Assembly (NCBI RefSeq): GCF_006337165.1
Contig: NZ_CP040896.1
Span: 3,720,001 to 3,784,000, forward strand
From: Hymenobacter jejuensis
GTDB taxonomy: Bacteria > Bacteroidota > Bacteroidia > Cytophagales > Hymenobacteraceae
Length of the DNA stretch: 64,000 bases
Direction: 5' to 3'
Shown: positions 45,024 to 55,400 of the stretch, one piece after another
Position numbering within the stretch: the stretch's first letter is position 1
Layout: each line of letters opens with the position of its first letter
The notes under the pieces: generated by a model
What the model saw: only the letters and a program-made list of their open reading frames with translations
Database searches by the model: none
What the model was told of the DNA's origin: nothing
Position numbers and translations under genes: made by a program

Positions 45024-45668
45024 TTAAAGCAGCCGCAGCCCCATCGGCAATACTGCAAAATGACCGCGTCGGGCCTGCCACATCGCGTACAGCAGCAGCG
45101 GCGCGTGCAGCGCATACATCCCAAACAGGAATACAATCGGCGTCAGAATCAGCCAGGGGCGCCCGGCGAAAATCAACCCAATCTGTAGCGTGAGCAACAG
45201 CAGAAAAACGCCGTGCGTAACCGCGGTCCAGAAAATCTGGAAGTTGAGCAGTCGCCGGCCCGCTTCGCGAATTTCGGGGATGTGTTTTCGGCGGTGCCAC
45301 AGAAACCACGGCAGCGCAATGTTGGCCCCCGGAAACACCAAATAGCCAAAAGCCGATAGGTGCATCAGAACGATGTATGAGCAAATGGCCTCGGGCGACG
45401 ACTCCGAAAGTGCCTGGTTTGCAGCGGGTTCGGCGGTTGCGTTATCATCCGGAGGGCTGGCGGCTGGCGAGTCGGGCTCGGTCGTTAAGGCTTCTACCGG
45501 AATGGCAAGGGCCGCGGCCAAGGCCTGCAACGTGAAACCGCGCGGGATGCTTTCGCCCTTTTCAATGCGCTGAACAGTCCGCAAACTTAGGCGCGCCGCT
45601 TCGGCGAGTTCTTCTTGCGAAAGCCCTTTGCGTTTGCGGTGTGCCAAGAGGGTATCAGCTAGCGGCAT
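45024..45668 (-). CDS. XRE-family HTH protein with membrane domain (DUF4870-like)
   Basis: 214 residues. The N-terminal HTH (about 4-58: LSQEELAEAARLSLRTVQRIEKGESIPRG) is a classic XRE fold. A Pro/Asp/Ala-rich linker (65-90) leads to three or four hydrophobic helices (about 95-205) with a basic turn (HRRKHIPEIREAGRRLLNFQI) typical of DUF4870-like membrane domains. It would be a membrane-tethered transcription factor sensing an unknown membrane signal. No partner gene is obvious. Confidence 0.8.
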   Translation of the reverse strand: MPLADTLLAHRKRKGLSQEELAEAARLSLRTVQRIEKGESIPRGFTLQALAAALAIPVEALTTEPDSPAASPPDDNATAEPAANQALSESSPEAICSYIVLMHLSAFGYLVFPGANIALPWFLWHRRKHIPEIREAGRRLLNFQIFWTAVTHGVFLLLLTLQIGLIFAGRPWLILTPIVFLFGMYALHAPLLLYAMWQARRGHFAVLPMGLRLL

Positions 45669-45818
45669 AATGTGCGTGTTGGCAGCAGTTTAAAGGGGAA
45701 AAGTGCAGGCAGCAAGCCCGTGTGAAGAAGCAAAAAATACGGCATTCTGCGTTACTCGCACTGCCCGCGGCGCTTCTTGCGTATACTGGAGCTTTCCCTT
45801 GCTTTAACACTTTGCAGT

Positions 45819-46322
45819 ATGGCGCTTGGTCCTGTTTACATTGTGATGGGCGTGTCGGGCAGCGGCAAAACGACAGTTGGTCGCCTGTTGGCTAGCCAGT
45901 TGACGTTGCCATTTCACGATGCCGATGATTTCCATTCGGCGGCCAACGTGGCCAAAATGCGGGCCGGTACCCCGCTTACCGACGCCGACCGGCAAGGCTG
46001 GCTCGCTGACTTGGCAGACGGCATAACTACCTGGGAGCGAGCGGGTGGCGCCGTGCTGGCCTGTTCGGCCTTGAAAGAAAGCTACCGTCGCACCCTGCAA
46101 GCCGGAGCCCAAAATCCGCTGCGGTGGGTGTTTCTGGATGGGTCGGTCGAGCTGCTGCGCTCGCGCTTGCAAGCCCGCAAGGGGCACTACATGGGCGCCG
46201 CCCTGCTCGACTCGCAGCTGGCCACTCTGGAGCCGCCGAAGTACGGCCTGCGCCTGCCCCTCGAAGGCAAAAATCCCGAGGAATTGGTGGCGCAAATCCT
46301 GCGCTCTAACCGTGGAGCTTAA
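45819..46322 (+). CDS. gntK: Gluconokinase
   Basis: 167 residues from the ATG at 45819; an upstream TTG start would add a non-homologous leader. Walker A is GVSGSGKTT (11-19). The family signatures FHDADDFHSAANVAKMRAGTPLTDADRQGWL and ACSALKESYRRTL are complete. It phosphorylates D-gluconate to 6-phosphogluconate. No gluconate transporter or dehydratase gene is next to it. Confidence 0.9.
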   Translation: MALGPVYIVMGVSGSGKTTVGRLLASQLTLPFHDADDFHSAANVAKMRAGTPLTDADRQGWLADLADGITTWERAGGAVLACSALKESYRRTLQAGAQNPLRWVFLDGSVELLRSRLQARKGHYMGAALLDSQLATLEPPKYGLRLPLEGKNPEELVAQILRSNRGA

Positions 46323-46388
46323 ACAAGTTTAAACAGAATTTTTGAACCCAAGAAGCAGAAAGGTCGTAAACTATTATATAGTAATTGA

Positions 46389-46399
46389 TTGATAATCAA
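46389..46399. repeat. AT-rich dispersed element core, copy F
   Basis: TTGATAATCAA, overlapping an AAGGAG sequence, 14 bases before the disrupted SDR start. Confidence 0.4.
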
Positions 46400-46413
46400 G
46401 GAGTTGTAATGAA

Positions 46414-47214
46414 ATGGCAGACTAACAGAAATACGCCCTGATAACGGGGGCAACCAGTGGCATTGGCTACGAGCTGGCCAAACTTTTCGCCCAAGACCAT
46501 TACAATCTGGTGATTGTGGCCCGCAACCAGCAAGAGCTGGATAGCAAAGCCAACGAGTTTCGGCAGCAATACGGCGTGGAAGTAGTGCCTATTGCCAAGG
46601 ACATGTTTAAGCGCGAGGCGCCGTTTGAAGTCTATGACGAAGTGAAAGCCAAAGGCATTCAGATAGATGCGCTGGTCAACGACGCGGGGCAGGGACAGTA
46701 CGGCGAGTTTACCGAAACCGACATCAACCGCGAACTCGACATCATTCAGCTCAACATTGGGGCCTACGTCACCTTCACCAAGTGCTTCCTGAAAGAGATG
46801 GTGGCCCGCAACGAAGGTAAGATCCTGATGGTGTCGTCGATTGGCGGTGAGCTGCCTGGCCCGTTGCAATCGGTGTACCACGGCACGAAGGCGTTTGTGA
46901 CGTCTTTCACCGAAGCTATTCGGGCCGAGAACAAGGATACCAACGTGACCATCACGGCGTTACTGCCCGGCGTGACGGATACCGATTTCTTCAACAAAGC
47001 CGACATGACGCAGTCGAAACTGGTAGCGGAGGGCAGCAAAGCCGATCCGGCTCAGGTAGCCAAAGACGGGTACGAAGCCCTACTGGCCGGCAAGGATAAA
47101 ATTGTGTCGGGCTGGAAAAACAAGGCGATGGTGGCCGCCAGCAACGTCATCCCCGATGAGCTGGTCGCCGACAACATGCTCAAGCAAGGCGAACCTGTGG
47201 ATAAGAATAAGTAA
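46414..47214 (+). pseudogene. SDR oxidoreductase with stop at codon 4
   Basis: From the ATG at 46414 the frame reads Met-Ala-Asp-TAA, then QKYALITGATSGIGYELAKLFAQD and onwards with no further stop to 47214. The TAA (46423-46425) stands where a Lys codon would fit. The remaining protein is a complete SDR (TGATSGIG, NDAG, SSIGG, YHGTK with Tyr-x-x-x-Lys). The nearest later usual start is the GTG at 46510, which would remove the cofactor-binding loop. So the gene is probably inactive as read, or the base is an error. An AAGGAG lies upstream, showing where translation once began. Confidence 0.8.
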
Positions 47215-47226
47215 TTGATAATAAGA

Positions 47227-47278
47227 CACTAAACAATAAGCCCGGCCTGCGAATGCAGGCCGGGCTTATTGTTTAGTG
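47227..47278. terminator. Very long perfect hairpin, bidirectional terminator
   Basis: A 24-bp perfect stem (47227-47250 with 47255-47278), loop GAAT. The GC core GCCCGGCCTGC is flanked by AT-rich ends. It separates the convergent SDR and histidine kinase genes. Confidence 0.75.
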
Positions 47279-47296
47279 TAGCGGCTATGGTAGGGT

Positions 47297-49960
47297 TTAG
47301 TGTTTTGGCAACGCGCTGGTCGTTAGGTAAATACGGAAGGTAGTGCCTTCGCCCAACGCGCTCAGTACCTCGATCCGTCCGCCGACTTGGCGCACCATTC
47401 GGTTGACGAGGTACAGCCCCACGCCGGAACCCGGAACGTGGTCGTGAAAGCGCCGAAACATCTGGAACAGGTCGGGGCCGTAGCGAGCCAAGTCGAGGCC
47501 TAGGCCGTTGTCCTGCACTACCAGCACCGGCGCGCCTTCGTCGGAGAGCTCGCTAGTGATCCGCACGACGGGCGCCCGCTCGGAATGCGCGTATTTCAGG
47601 GCGTTGCTGAGCAGGTTGTACAACACACTTTGCAGATTTAGCCGCTCGAAGCGCACAACTGGTACGGCGCTAAAATTCATCTCAAACTTGGCCTTGGCCG
47701 CAACGGCTTGGTCGAGCATGCTCTGCATTACCTCGCGCGTAAGGGGCAGCAGCTCAACGTTTTCGATTGCCGAAGCCTCGTTGCGCCGCTCGACCTGCAC
47801 CACTTCGGCCAGGCCCTGAATGGTGCCGTGAATCTGGCCGAGCGAATTCTCAAACATCTGCACCAGCAGGGCCGCTTCCGGGTCGTGAAAAGTGGCCGTG
47901 CGCTTGAGCTCTTCAAATACGCCAGCCATGTTGTTGATGGGCTGCTTGAGGTCGTGGGAGGCGGTGTATACGAAGTTGTCGAGGTCCTGATTGGTGTGGG
48001 TAAGCTGCTCGTTGGCGAGGGCCAGCTCGGCGTTGGCAACCCGCAGGCCGTCGTTGGTGTTGGCCAGTTGCTCGGTCAGGTCCTGGAGTCGCTGCTGCGT
48101 TTGCTGGCGCTCCGTTACGTCGGTTACCACGCCCGCAATGCGAATGGGTTTTCCCTCGGCATCATAAAAAACTTTGCCCTTGGCTTCCATCCAGCGGTGC
48201 TCGCCGTTGGGGAGTTGAATGCGCGGATTCAGCCATAGCACTCCCGAAGTCAGCGACCGATCGTACTGGTCCATGACGCGGGCGTGGTCTTCGGGTAGCA
48301 TGTGTTCCAGCAGCGTATCCATGTTGTGCCATTCCCGGAGCGGCGTGTCGTAGCCAAACAAGTGGTCGTGCCGCTCGCTGCGCTCGGTTCTGTTCGTCAG
48401 CAAATCTAGGTCGACGGTGGCCATACTGCCGGCTTCTAGGGCCAGCTGCAGGCGTTCCTCGTTCTGCTCCATCTTGCGCCTTGCCAACACATACTGGGTC
48501 ACGTCCAAGGCATACTGAATGATGCCGTCGATTACGCCGTGCTCATCGCGCGTGGCTTGGCAAGCTATGTTATAAAAGCCTTCCTGCAACGCCCCTTCTT
48601 GATTGGGGTCGGTCAGCCAGACCAATGATTCGCTGGCATAATAGGGCTCGCCGGTCTGGAACACCCGATCCAGCATTTCAAAGTACCCCTGTCCTTCCAG
48701 CTCCGGCAGCGCGTTTTTTATGGGCAGGCCCACCAACGGGCGGTACCCCAGCGTGCGCAGGTAAGCGGGGTTAACCAGCTCATACACGTGCTCCGGCCCG
48801 CGAAATGTACACATCGGGGCGGGCATCTGCATCAAAAACGACCGGAAGCGCTCGCGTTGAACGTGGGCCTCTTGCAAAGCCTGCCGGAGCTTGTGGGTGC
48901 GGTCGGCAACGCGGCCTTCGAGCTCTAGGTTGAGCTGCTGCAAAGCCCGCTGCACGCGAAAAAGCTCGTCGATGTTGAGTCGGTTTTGATCGTTAGCTAC
49001 CCGCAGCTCTTCGTTGAGAGCAACCAGGTCCTCGTTGGCCGTTTCCAACTCCTGATTCAGCGTGCGGAGCTGCTTTTCCTTTTCCTCTATCTGCCGGCGG
49101 GCCTGCACCTGCTCGGTTACCTCTACGGCCACATCCGCCACGCCTAGCAGCCGGCCTTGCTCATCGTAAAGCGGCTGAAACACAAAGTTATAGTAAGTAG
49201 TCAGCAGCTGGCCCTGCCGCAGCATCTGTGCGGGTGCTTCGGTACCTGCAAAAGGCACTTCAGTGCGAAAAACGTTGGCCAGGGCTTCATCGAAGCCCTG
49301 GCCGCGCAGCTCCGGCATCGCTTCGAGCAGGGTTTTGCCCAGTACCTCTTCCGGCCGTCGGCCCCACATGGCGCAGATCTTGGGGTTGGCCATACTGATG
49401 CGCTGCTCCGGGCCTTCAAACAAGCCAATTGCGACCGGCGTCTGGTTCAGCAGTGCCTCCAGATGGTTGCGCTGGCTTTCGGCCAACGCCAGGGCCGCGC
49501 GTTCGCGGGCCTGGCTTTCGCGCAAGGCTTTTTCCACGGCCGTGCGGTCGTGCTCGGCTGTATCGGTGAAGCTCACCAGCAGGCCATCACCCACGCGCTT
49601 TGCCGACAGGTGAAAGTAATTGTCGAGTCCGTCGCCCTGATAATTGATGCTGTAACAAACGTGCTCCCCCGATTTGTAGGCCTGGCAATGAAATTCAAAA
49701 ACCCCCGTAGCCTGCGTGTGCGGAAACAGGTGCAGGTACGTTTGCGTGGGCCGGGCCGGCAGTTGCAGCATTTTCTGCGCCTTGGGGTTGAGCAGAACGA
49801 TCTCGAAATCAATTATTTCTGATTCGGCACCAAAAATGGGCCGGTAGAGCGCTACTCCCGTGAGTGAGGCGTTGAGCAGGCCCTCCAACAATTCATCGAG
49901 CGGAAATAATGCCCGCACTTCAGAGGTCAACGTGGTAGAAGGCGCACCAGAATCAGGCAT
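47297..49960 (-). CDS. Cytosolic multi-PAS sensor histidine kinase
   Basis: 887 residues from the ATG at 49958-49960. No transmembrane helix. Four PAS-like segments are visible, separated by coiled-coil linkers (RQIEEKEKQLRTLNQELETANEDLVALNEELRVAN near 310-345). The dimerisation/phosphoacceptor motif is TASHDLKQPINNM (His669), followed by a HATPase domain with the N box (NLLSNALKYA), G1 (DNGLGLD) and G2 (GSGVGLYL). No response regulator gene adjoins it. The signal is unknown. Confidence 0.88.
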   Translation of the reverse strand: MPDSGAPSTTLTSEVRALFPLDELLEGLLNASLTGVALYRPIFGAESEIIDFEIVLLNPKAQKMLQLPARPTQTYLHLFPHTQATGVFEFHCQAYKSGEHVCYSINYQGDGLDNYFHLSAKRVGDGLLVSFTDTAEHDRTAVEKALRESQARERAALALAESQRNHLEALLNQTPVAIGLFEGPEQRISMANPKICAMWGRRPEEVLGKTLLEAMPELRGQGFDEALANVFRTEVPFAGTEAPAQMLRQGQLLTTYYNFVFQPLYDEQGRLLGVADVAVEVTEQVQARRQIEEKEKQLRTLNQELETANEDLVALNEELRVANDQNRLNIDELFRVQRALQQLNLELEGRVADRTHKLRQALQEAHVQRERFRSFLMQMPAPMCTFRGPEHVYELVNPAYLRTLGYRPLVGLPIKNALPELEGQGYFEMLDRVFQTGEPYYASESLVWLTDPNQEGALQEGFYNIACQATRDEHGVIDGIIQYALDVTQYVLARRKMEQNEERLQLALEAGSMATVDLDLLTNRTERSERHDHLFGYDTPLREWHNMDTLLEHMLPEDHARVMDQYDRSLTSGVLWLNPRIQLPNGEHRWMEAKGKVFYDAEGKPIRIAGVVTDVTERQQTQQRLQDLTEQLANTNDGLRVANAELALANEQLTHTNQDLDNFVYTASHDLKQPINNMAGVFEELKRTATFHDPEAALLVQMFENSLGQIHGTIQGLAEVVQVERRNEASAIENVELLPLTREVMQSMLDQAVAAKAKFEMNFSAVPVVRFERLNLQSVLYNLLSNALKYAHSERAPVVRITSELSDEGAPVLVVQDNGLGLDLARYGPDLFQMFRRFHDHVPGSGVGLYLVNRMVRQVGGRIEVLSALGEGTTFRIYLTTSALPKH

Positions 49961-50363
49961 AACGGGAACAAGCGGCGTGATAAAAAAGTAACTAGCTGGC
50001 AGCAAGGCATATACCTTGCAAAAAATCGGCTTGCCAATCCGAAACCATCTAGCCGCGGAGTCTCAGTTTTAGACGCAGTCAGCTTGCGAGTTATTGAATG
50101 CCCGCGCCTTAGTACCAGTACGTGCTTACTAGGCTAAGCAGCTACAAGTTGCTTCAACGGCTCATTCGTCTAGCTGTTATTAAATTTTATTATGGTTTTA
50201 AATAATCAAATATTTTTTATCATTTTAACAAGTAAAAGTGGGGCCGAGAAACATGGGAAGTATGTAGGCAACACTGGAGGAAGGGTGAAGTCAGCAACGG
50301 GAATATGCTCTCACTTTAATTATATAAAACACCTGTAATCAATAATTTATAAATAAATCTTGT
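49961..50363. other. Gap between kinase and amine oxidase genes
   Basis: 403 bases with no supported gene. AT-rich after 50170, with partial elements of the dispersed family (AATAATCAAATA near 50200, AATCAATAATTTATAAATAA at 50338-50357) just before the amine oxidase start. Confidence 0.5.
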
Positions 50364-52061
50364 ATGGAAACACCTTTTACGCCCACCTTCTACAAAGCTC
50401 GTACGCAGTTACTGCGTTCTTTGCAGAAAGCTTTTCGATTGGCCGTTGCGGCAAATGAACCCGGTGCACCGCCCACCGATGAGCTAGTTGAGTTGGCCAC
50501 CAACCAAAGCCGGCGCAACTTTCTGACCAACAGCATGAAGTTTGGGTTGCTGGTGGGCGCGGGCGGGTTGCTAACGGCCTGCGAGCAGGACGATGTCCGG
50601 CCCGAAGGCTTCAACGCCTTCAGCGCTTCCGATGCTAAGGGCCTCAACCAGCCCAAAATTGTGGTGGTAGGAGCGGGGATGGCAGGATTGAACTGCGCTT
50701 ATCAGTTGCGCAAAGCCGGGTACCGCGCCAGCATCTACGAGGCCAGCAACCGGGCCGGCGGCCGCATCTATACGGCTCACAACCTGCTGGTGCAAGGCCA
50801 GACTACCGAGCTAGGCGGCGAGTTTATCGACAGCGGCCACCGCGATATGTTTCAGCTGGTCAGGGAGTTCGGGTTGGCGCTTCTCGACACGGCCGGCCCC
50901 AGCGAGTCGGCGCTGATCAAGGATACCTTTTTCTTCAACGGGCGCCTGTATTCGTTGCAGGAGGTGATTGCGGCCTTTCAGCCTTACGCTCGCCAAATCA
51001 CGGCCGACATTCGCGCGCTACCCAACACCATTACGTTCGAAAACTACGGCAGCGCCGCCCGTTTCGACCAGCTTTCCATCGCGGGTTATTTCACTTCCAT
51101 TGGCCTCACCGGCTGGATTCGCAGCCTGCTTGAAGTGGCCTACCTCACCGAATACGGCCTGGAAGTAACCGAGCAGTCGGCGATCAATTTCCTGTGGCTG
51201 TTCTCGCCCGACACGCACAAAGGCAGCTTTGAGGTATTCGGCGACAGCGACGAGCGCTACAAGATTCAGGGCGGCAACCAGCGCCTGACCGATGCCTTGC
51301 ATCAGCAAGTGGCCGACCAAGTAGCGCTCCAGCACAAGTTGGTGGCCATCAGCCAACCCGGCTCGCAGTATGTGCTCACCTTTGAAAGAAGCAACGGCGC
51401 ACTCCTTGACGTGCCCGCCGATTGTGCCGTCCTGACGCTGCCCTTTACGCTGCTGCGGCAAGTAGAGCTGCGCCTGCCGTTGCCGTCCTGGAAGCGCAAC
51501 GCTATCCAGAACTTGGGGTACGGCACCAATGCCAAGCTGTTTTTAGGTTTCAACAACCGGCCTTGGCGCGCCAACGGCTACACGGGCTACATCTTTTCCG
51601 ATGGGGCCGTGCAAAGTGGCTGGGATAGTGCCCAACTGCAACCCGGCAATGCAGCGGCGTACACCGTGTACCTCGGCGGGCAGGCTGGCTTGGCCGTAGG
51701 AACGGGCTTGGCGCTATCGCAGGCTGCTCATTTCCTGCCCACGCTGGAGGGCGCGTGGCCGGGAGCTCAGGCGCAGTTCAACGGCAAAGCCGAGCGTTTC
51801 CATTGGCCAACACACCCTTTCACGCTGGCGAGCTATGCCTGCTACCGCCCCGGTCAATACACAACCATTGCCGGTGCCGAGCGCAAGCCCGTCGGCAACC
51901 TGTTCTTCGCCGGCGAGCATTGCAGCACTGACTACCAAGGATATATGAACGGCGCCGCCGAAACCGGACGGTTGGCAGCTGAAGAAGTACTGCGGGCTGT
52001 GGCCGGCAAAAAAGTGGCTCTCCTGACGCGCATGCGGCGGGCCGCGGCGGCACAGGCATAG
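50364..52061 (+). CDS. Exported flavin amine oxidase with twin-arginine-like signal
   Basis: 565 residues. The N-terminus (1-48) is an unusual leader. QSRRNFLTNSMKFGLLVGAGGLLTAC (about 48-73) resembles a Tat signal with a lipobox Cys. The FAD fold follows: KIVVVGAGMAGLNCAYQLRKAG, YEASNRAGGRIYTAH, and the closing NLFFAGEHCSTDYQGYMNGAAETGRLAAEEV. Export of a folded FAD enzyme by Tat would make sense. It should oxidise an amine in the periplasm. It is related to, but clearly different from, the cytosolic amine oxidase at 42142. Confidence 0.85.
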   Translation: METPFTPTFYKARTQLLRSLQKAFRLAVAANEPGAPPTDELVELATNQSRRNFLTNSMKFGLLVGAGGLLTACEQDDVRPEGFNAFSASDAKGLNQPKIVVVGAGMAGLNCAYQLRKAGYRASIYEASNRAGGRIYTAHNLLVQGQTTELGGEFIDSGHRDMFQLVREFGLALLDTAGPSESALIKDTFFFNGRLYSLQEVIAAFQPYARQITADIRALPNTITFENYGSAARFDQLSIAGYFTSIGLTGWIRSLLEVAYLTEYGLEVTEQSAINFLWLFSPDTHKGSFEVFGDSDERYKIQGGNQRLTDALHQQVADQVALQHKLVAISQPGSQYVLTFERSNGALLDVPADCAVLTLPFTLLRQVELRLPLPSWKRNAIQNLGYGTNAKLFLGFNNRPWRANGYTGYIFSDGAVQSGWDSAQLQPGNAAAYTVYLGGQAGLAVGTGLALSQAAHFLPTLEGAWPGAQAQFNGKAERFHWPTHPFTLASYACYRPGQYTTIAGAERKPVGNLFFAGEHCSTDYQGYMNGAAETGRLAAEEVLRAVAGKKVALLTRMRRAAAAQA

Positions 52062-52120
52062 CGCGCGTCGTGGGCTACTGCCTTCAGCGGGCACAGCTCC
52101 CTGTCTGTCCTCCGCGTATT

Positions 52121-52167
52121 CTGTATTTGTCGTTTATTTATAAGTGTTTGATAATCAATATATTGTA
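52121..52167. repeat. AT-rich dispersed element, copy J
   Basis: CTGTATTTG, then GTTTATTTATAAGTG, the core TTTGATAATCAA (52147-52158) and TATATTGTA. It is the longest match to copy A at 14499-14541. Confidence 0.5.
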
Positions 52168-52205
52168 TTATATCATCTAATCGCTAGTTACTTAATCTGA
52201 CTCGC

Positions 52206-52240
52206 AAAAAGGCTCGGCTCGTGGTAGCCGAGCCTTTTTT
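52206..52240 (+). terminator. Terminator after the second amine oxidase
   Basis: A 14-bp stem (52206-52219 with 52226-52239), then T and GC. It lies 145 bases after the stop, with the dispersed element between. Confidence 0.75.
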
Positions 52241-52433
52241 GCATATGAGCACACGCGGAGGCGCAACTGTTGCCTACTTGACATTTTGGAAGAAAGTCCC
52301 GCTTTTCAACTAAGCGGATTACACTATTTCTTTGGCGTTGAAACGATTATATATAGGATGGTGCCAATATCTTATATTACCCAAGGATTAGCTTGGCTTT
52401 GTCATTTCTTTCCACTCCACTTCCCCTACTAGT

Positions 52434-55400
52434 ATGCGGAACACATACCTTATTGCTGCGCTGACCCTGGTGGGTTGGCTCTGTCTTGGCTTGCTGCTGC
52501 CCACGCGGGCACTGGCACAGTCTGGGGGCTCTGCGCAGGCGTACACGCTGCAGGGCCGCGTCACGGATGAGCGCGGGCAAGGCCTGCCTGGTGCCACCGT
52601 GCTGATTAGCGGCACAACCCTTGGTACCTCAACCGACGCCGAGGGCGCGTATAATCTGACCGTAAATGTGGCTCCAGGAAATTACACGCTCACGATTTCC
52701 ACCATCGGATTCAAAGCCGTATCCCGGTCGGTAACGTTGGGCAGCAGCCCGACCGTAACTACCAACGCTTCGCTCACCGAAGCCCGGCAAAGCCTGGATG
52801 CCGTGGTGGTGGTAGGCTCGACGGTAAGTGCCAACAAGCGCGAGCTGGGCAACGCGATCAGTACCATTTCGGCCCAGGATCTGGTGCAGAGCGGCTCGGG
52901 CGGCGTGCTGAATTCGTTGCAGGGCAAGGTGCCCGGCGCGCAGATTGTGCAAAACTCCGGCGACCCAGCTGGCTCAATTTCCGTGCGCCTGCGGGGCATT
53001 CACTCCTTGCGCGGTTCTTCTGATCCGCTGTATGTAATTGATGGTGTGATCGTTAGCAACGTGAGTACCAACGTATCGCAATTGGCCCTGACCAACGACG
53101 TGGGCGAGGCCAACCCGGGTCAGAACCGCCTGGCCGACCTCAACCCAAATGACATCGCTAGCCTCAACATCATCAACGGGGCGGCGGCGGCGGCAATTTA
53201 CGGTTCGCGGGCCTCGAATGGCGTAGTGCTCATCACCACCAAGCGCGGACAAACTGGCGCCCCGCGCGTATCGGTATTCACGAGCTTCAATATCAATGAG
53301 TTGCGTAAATCGGTGCCGGTCAATACCTACGGCAAGCAGTTTGGCTTTGCGGGGCTGCGGCTTTACACCATTGGTGGGGTAACTCCGGCTCAAGTAGCGG
53401 CCAACCCCGGCACAACCACCATCACCATCAACCGTGCAGGCGCGAATACACTGTTGACCAGTAACTTAGTAGATGTACAGCGCTACAACTACTTCGACGA
53501 AATTTTCCGGACCGGCTATGGCACCGACAACGGCGCCAACATTTCGGGTGGCTCCGACCGAACGCAGTATTTTGTTTCGCTGGGCTACCTCAAAAATGAA
53601 GGCATTATCAAGGGCACCGATTTCAAGCGCTACAACGTGCGCGCTCGGGTCGATCAGCGCCTTACCGACTGGGCTAAGGTGACAGCGGGTGTGAGCTACA
53701 GCAACAGCTTTGCTAATGAGAAAGCCAACGGCAACGTGTTCTACAGCCCGATCAACTCCATCAACATCACTAACAACATCTACGACATCAGGAAGCGCGA
53801 TGCCAACGGCAACCTGCTCGCCGTAGAGCCAACCCGCGTGAACCCGCTGTCGACGATCGAAGACATGAAGTTTACGCAAGGCGTGAACCGCACCATTAGC
53901 GATTTGCAGGTAAACCTGACGCCCTTCAAAGGCTTCTCGGTCGATTATGTGTTGGGAGTTGATGCATATTCGCAGGTGGGACGGAGCTACATCCGGCCGT
54001 ACCCCTATCAGGCCACGGCGGGTCTGCCTGCTGCCCGTTACCCATTTGGCTATGCCGCCAACGGCAGCAATGCCGTGATCCAGCTCAACTCCGACGTAAA
54101 CGCGGGGTATGAGCGCAACCTCGGCGAAAACTTCAAAGTGACCTTGCAAGCTGGGTATAGCTATCAGTTTGGCCAACAGGAATATTCGACTTCCCAGGGC
54201 CAGAATCTGGCGCCGTTTATCACAACTATCCGAGGTGCCGCGAGCAGCACCATCACCTCCGATTTCAGCCTCGACCGTTACGACTTAAGCGGGTATTACG
54301 GACAAGCCACCGTTGGCTTCCGCAATCTGGCTTTCATTACCGGGGCCGTGCGGCGTGACCGCTCATCGAAATTCTCGGCGTCGGAAACCAACCAGGTGTA
54401 TCCTAAAATCAGCGGGTCGCTGGTGCTCTCGGACCTGGATTTCTGGCAAAAAGCCGCCTTCAATAACGCCTTCAACAGCCTGAAGCTGCGGGCCAGCTAC
54501 GGCGAAGCCGGCAACCTGACGGGCGTCAACTCCTACGACCGCTACTATCAGTTTACGCCCGTAACCTTCCCCCGCAATGCCATTACGCCTGGCGCTCAGC
54601 TTGCCAACCCCAAAGTACGCCCCGAGCGCATGAGCGAACTCGAAGGCGGTGCCGACCTAGGCTTCCTGGGCGACCGCCTGAGTTTGGGTGTGACGGCTTA
54701 CTACCAGAAAATCAGAGACTTGGTAGTGCGCCGTAACCTGGCGCCTTCCACCGGGGGCTCGGTAATCGTGAACAACGTGGGGTCGATGGAAAACCGCGGC
54801 CTGGAGCTGCAACTGACGGCCGTGCCCGTAAAAACCGCCGACTTCACCTGGGACATGTCATTCATTTACAACCGCAACCGCAACAAGGTGCTCGACCTGC
54901 CGGGCTCGAACGGACTCAACCAAGCCATCGCCATCGACAACGTAGCCGGCGCCCCCGTGTACCTGCTCGCCGGTCAGCCGGCAGGGGTATTCTACGGCTC
55001 GGCCTATGCCCGCAACCCCGATGGCTCACTGCTGCTCACGCCGCAGGGCTTCCCGCAGGACGAACGTACCATTGGTCAGGCGGTGGGCTCGGTGCAGTAC
55101 ACGCCCGCCCGCGACGATGCCACGGGACAGCCGAGCTACGGACCCGGCTCGACCTTGGCTAACGTTGTCATTGGCAACCCAAACCCAAAGTGGACCGGCT
55201 CATTTACCACCAACTTCACCTACAAAAAGCTCTCGCTGCGGGTGTTGCTCGATGCCGTGCAGGGCGTGGACGTGTTCAATGCCGACAAGCGGACAAGGCA
55301 GGGGGTAGGGCTGGGCGATTTGGCCGAGAAGGAGCTGCGGGGCGAGTTGCCGCGCGGCTACATTTTTGCCGTTTACAACACCCAAGAGTTTCGCGTCGAC

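Larger units (their letters stand above)
52062..52433. other. Gap before the second SusC gene
   Basis: 372 bases without a gene. It contains a dispersed element (52121-52167), a terminator (52206-52240) and an AT-rich tract near 52345-52380. No LacI-type operator was found here. Confidence 0.5.

Noticed and set aside
28797..46425. Stop codon reassignment or read-through as explanation for the three interrupted genes
   Set aside because: TAA and TAG end many intact genes in the same window, so general recoding is excluded; mutation or sequencing error is simpler.
46409..46441. Alternative ATG for the SDR gene
   Set aside because: It is out of frame with the SDR and stops after ten codons.
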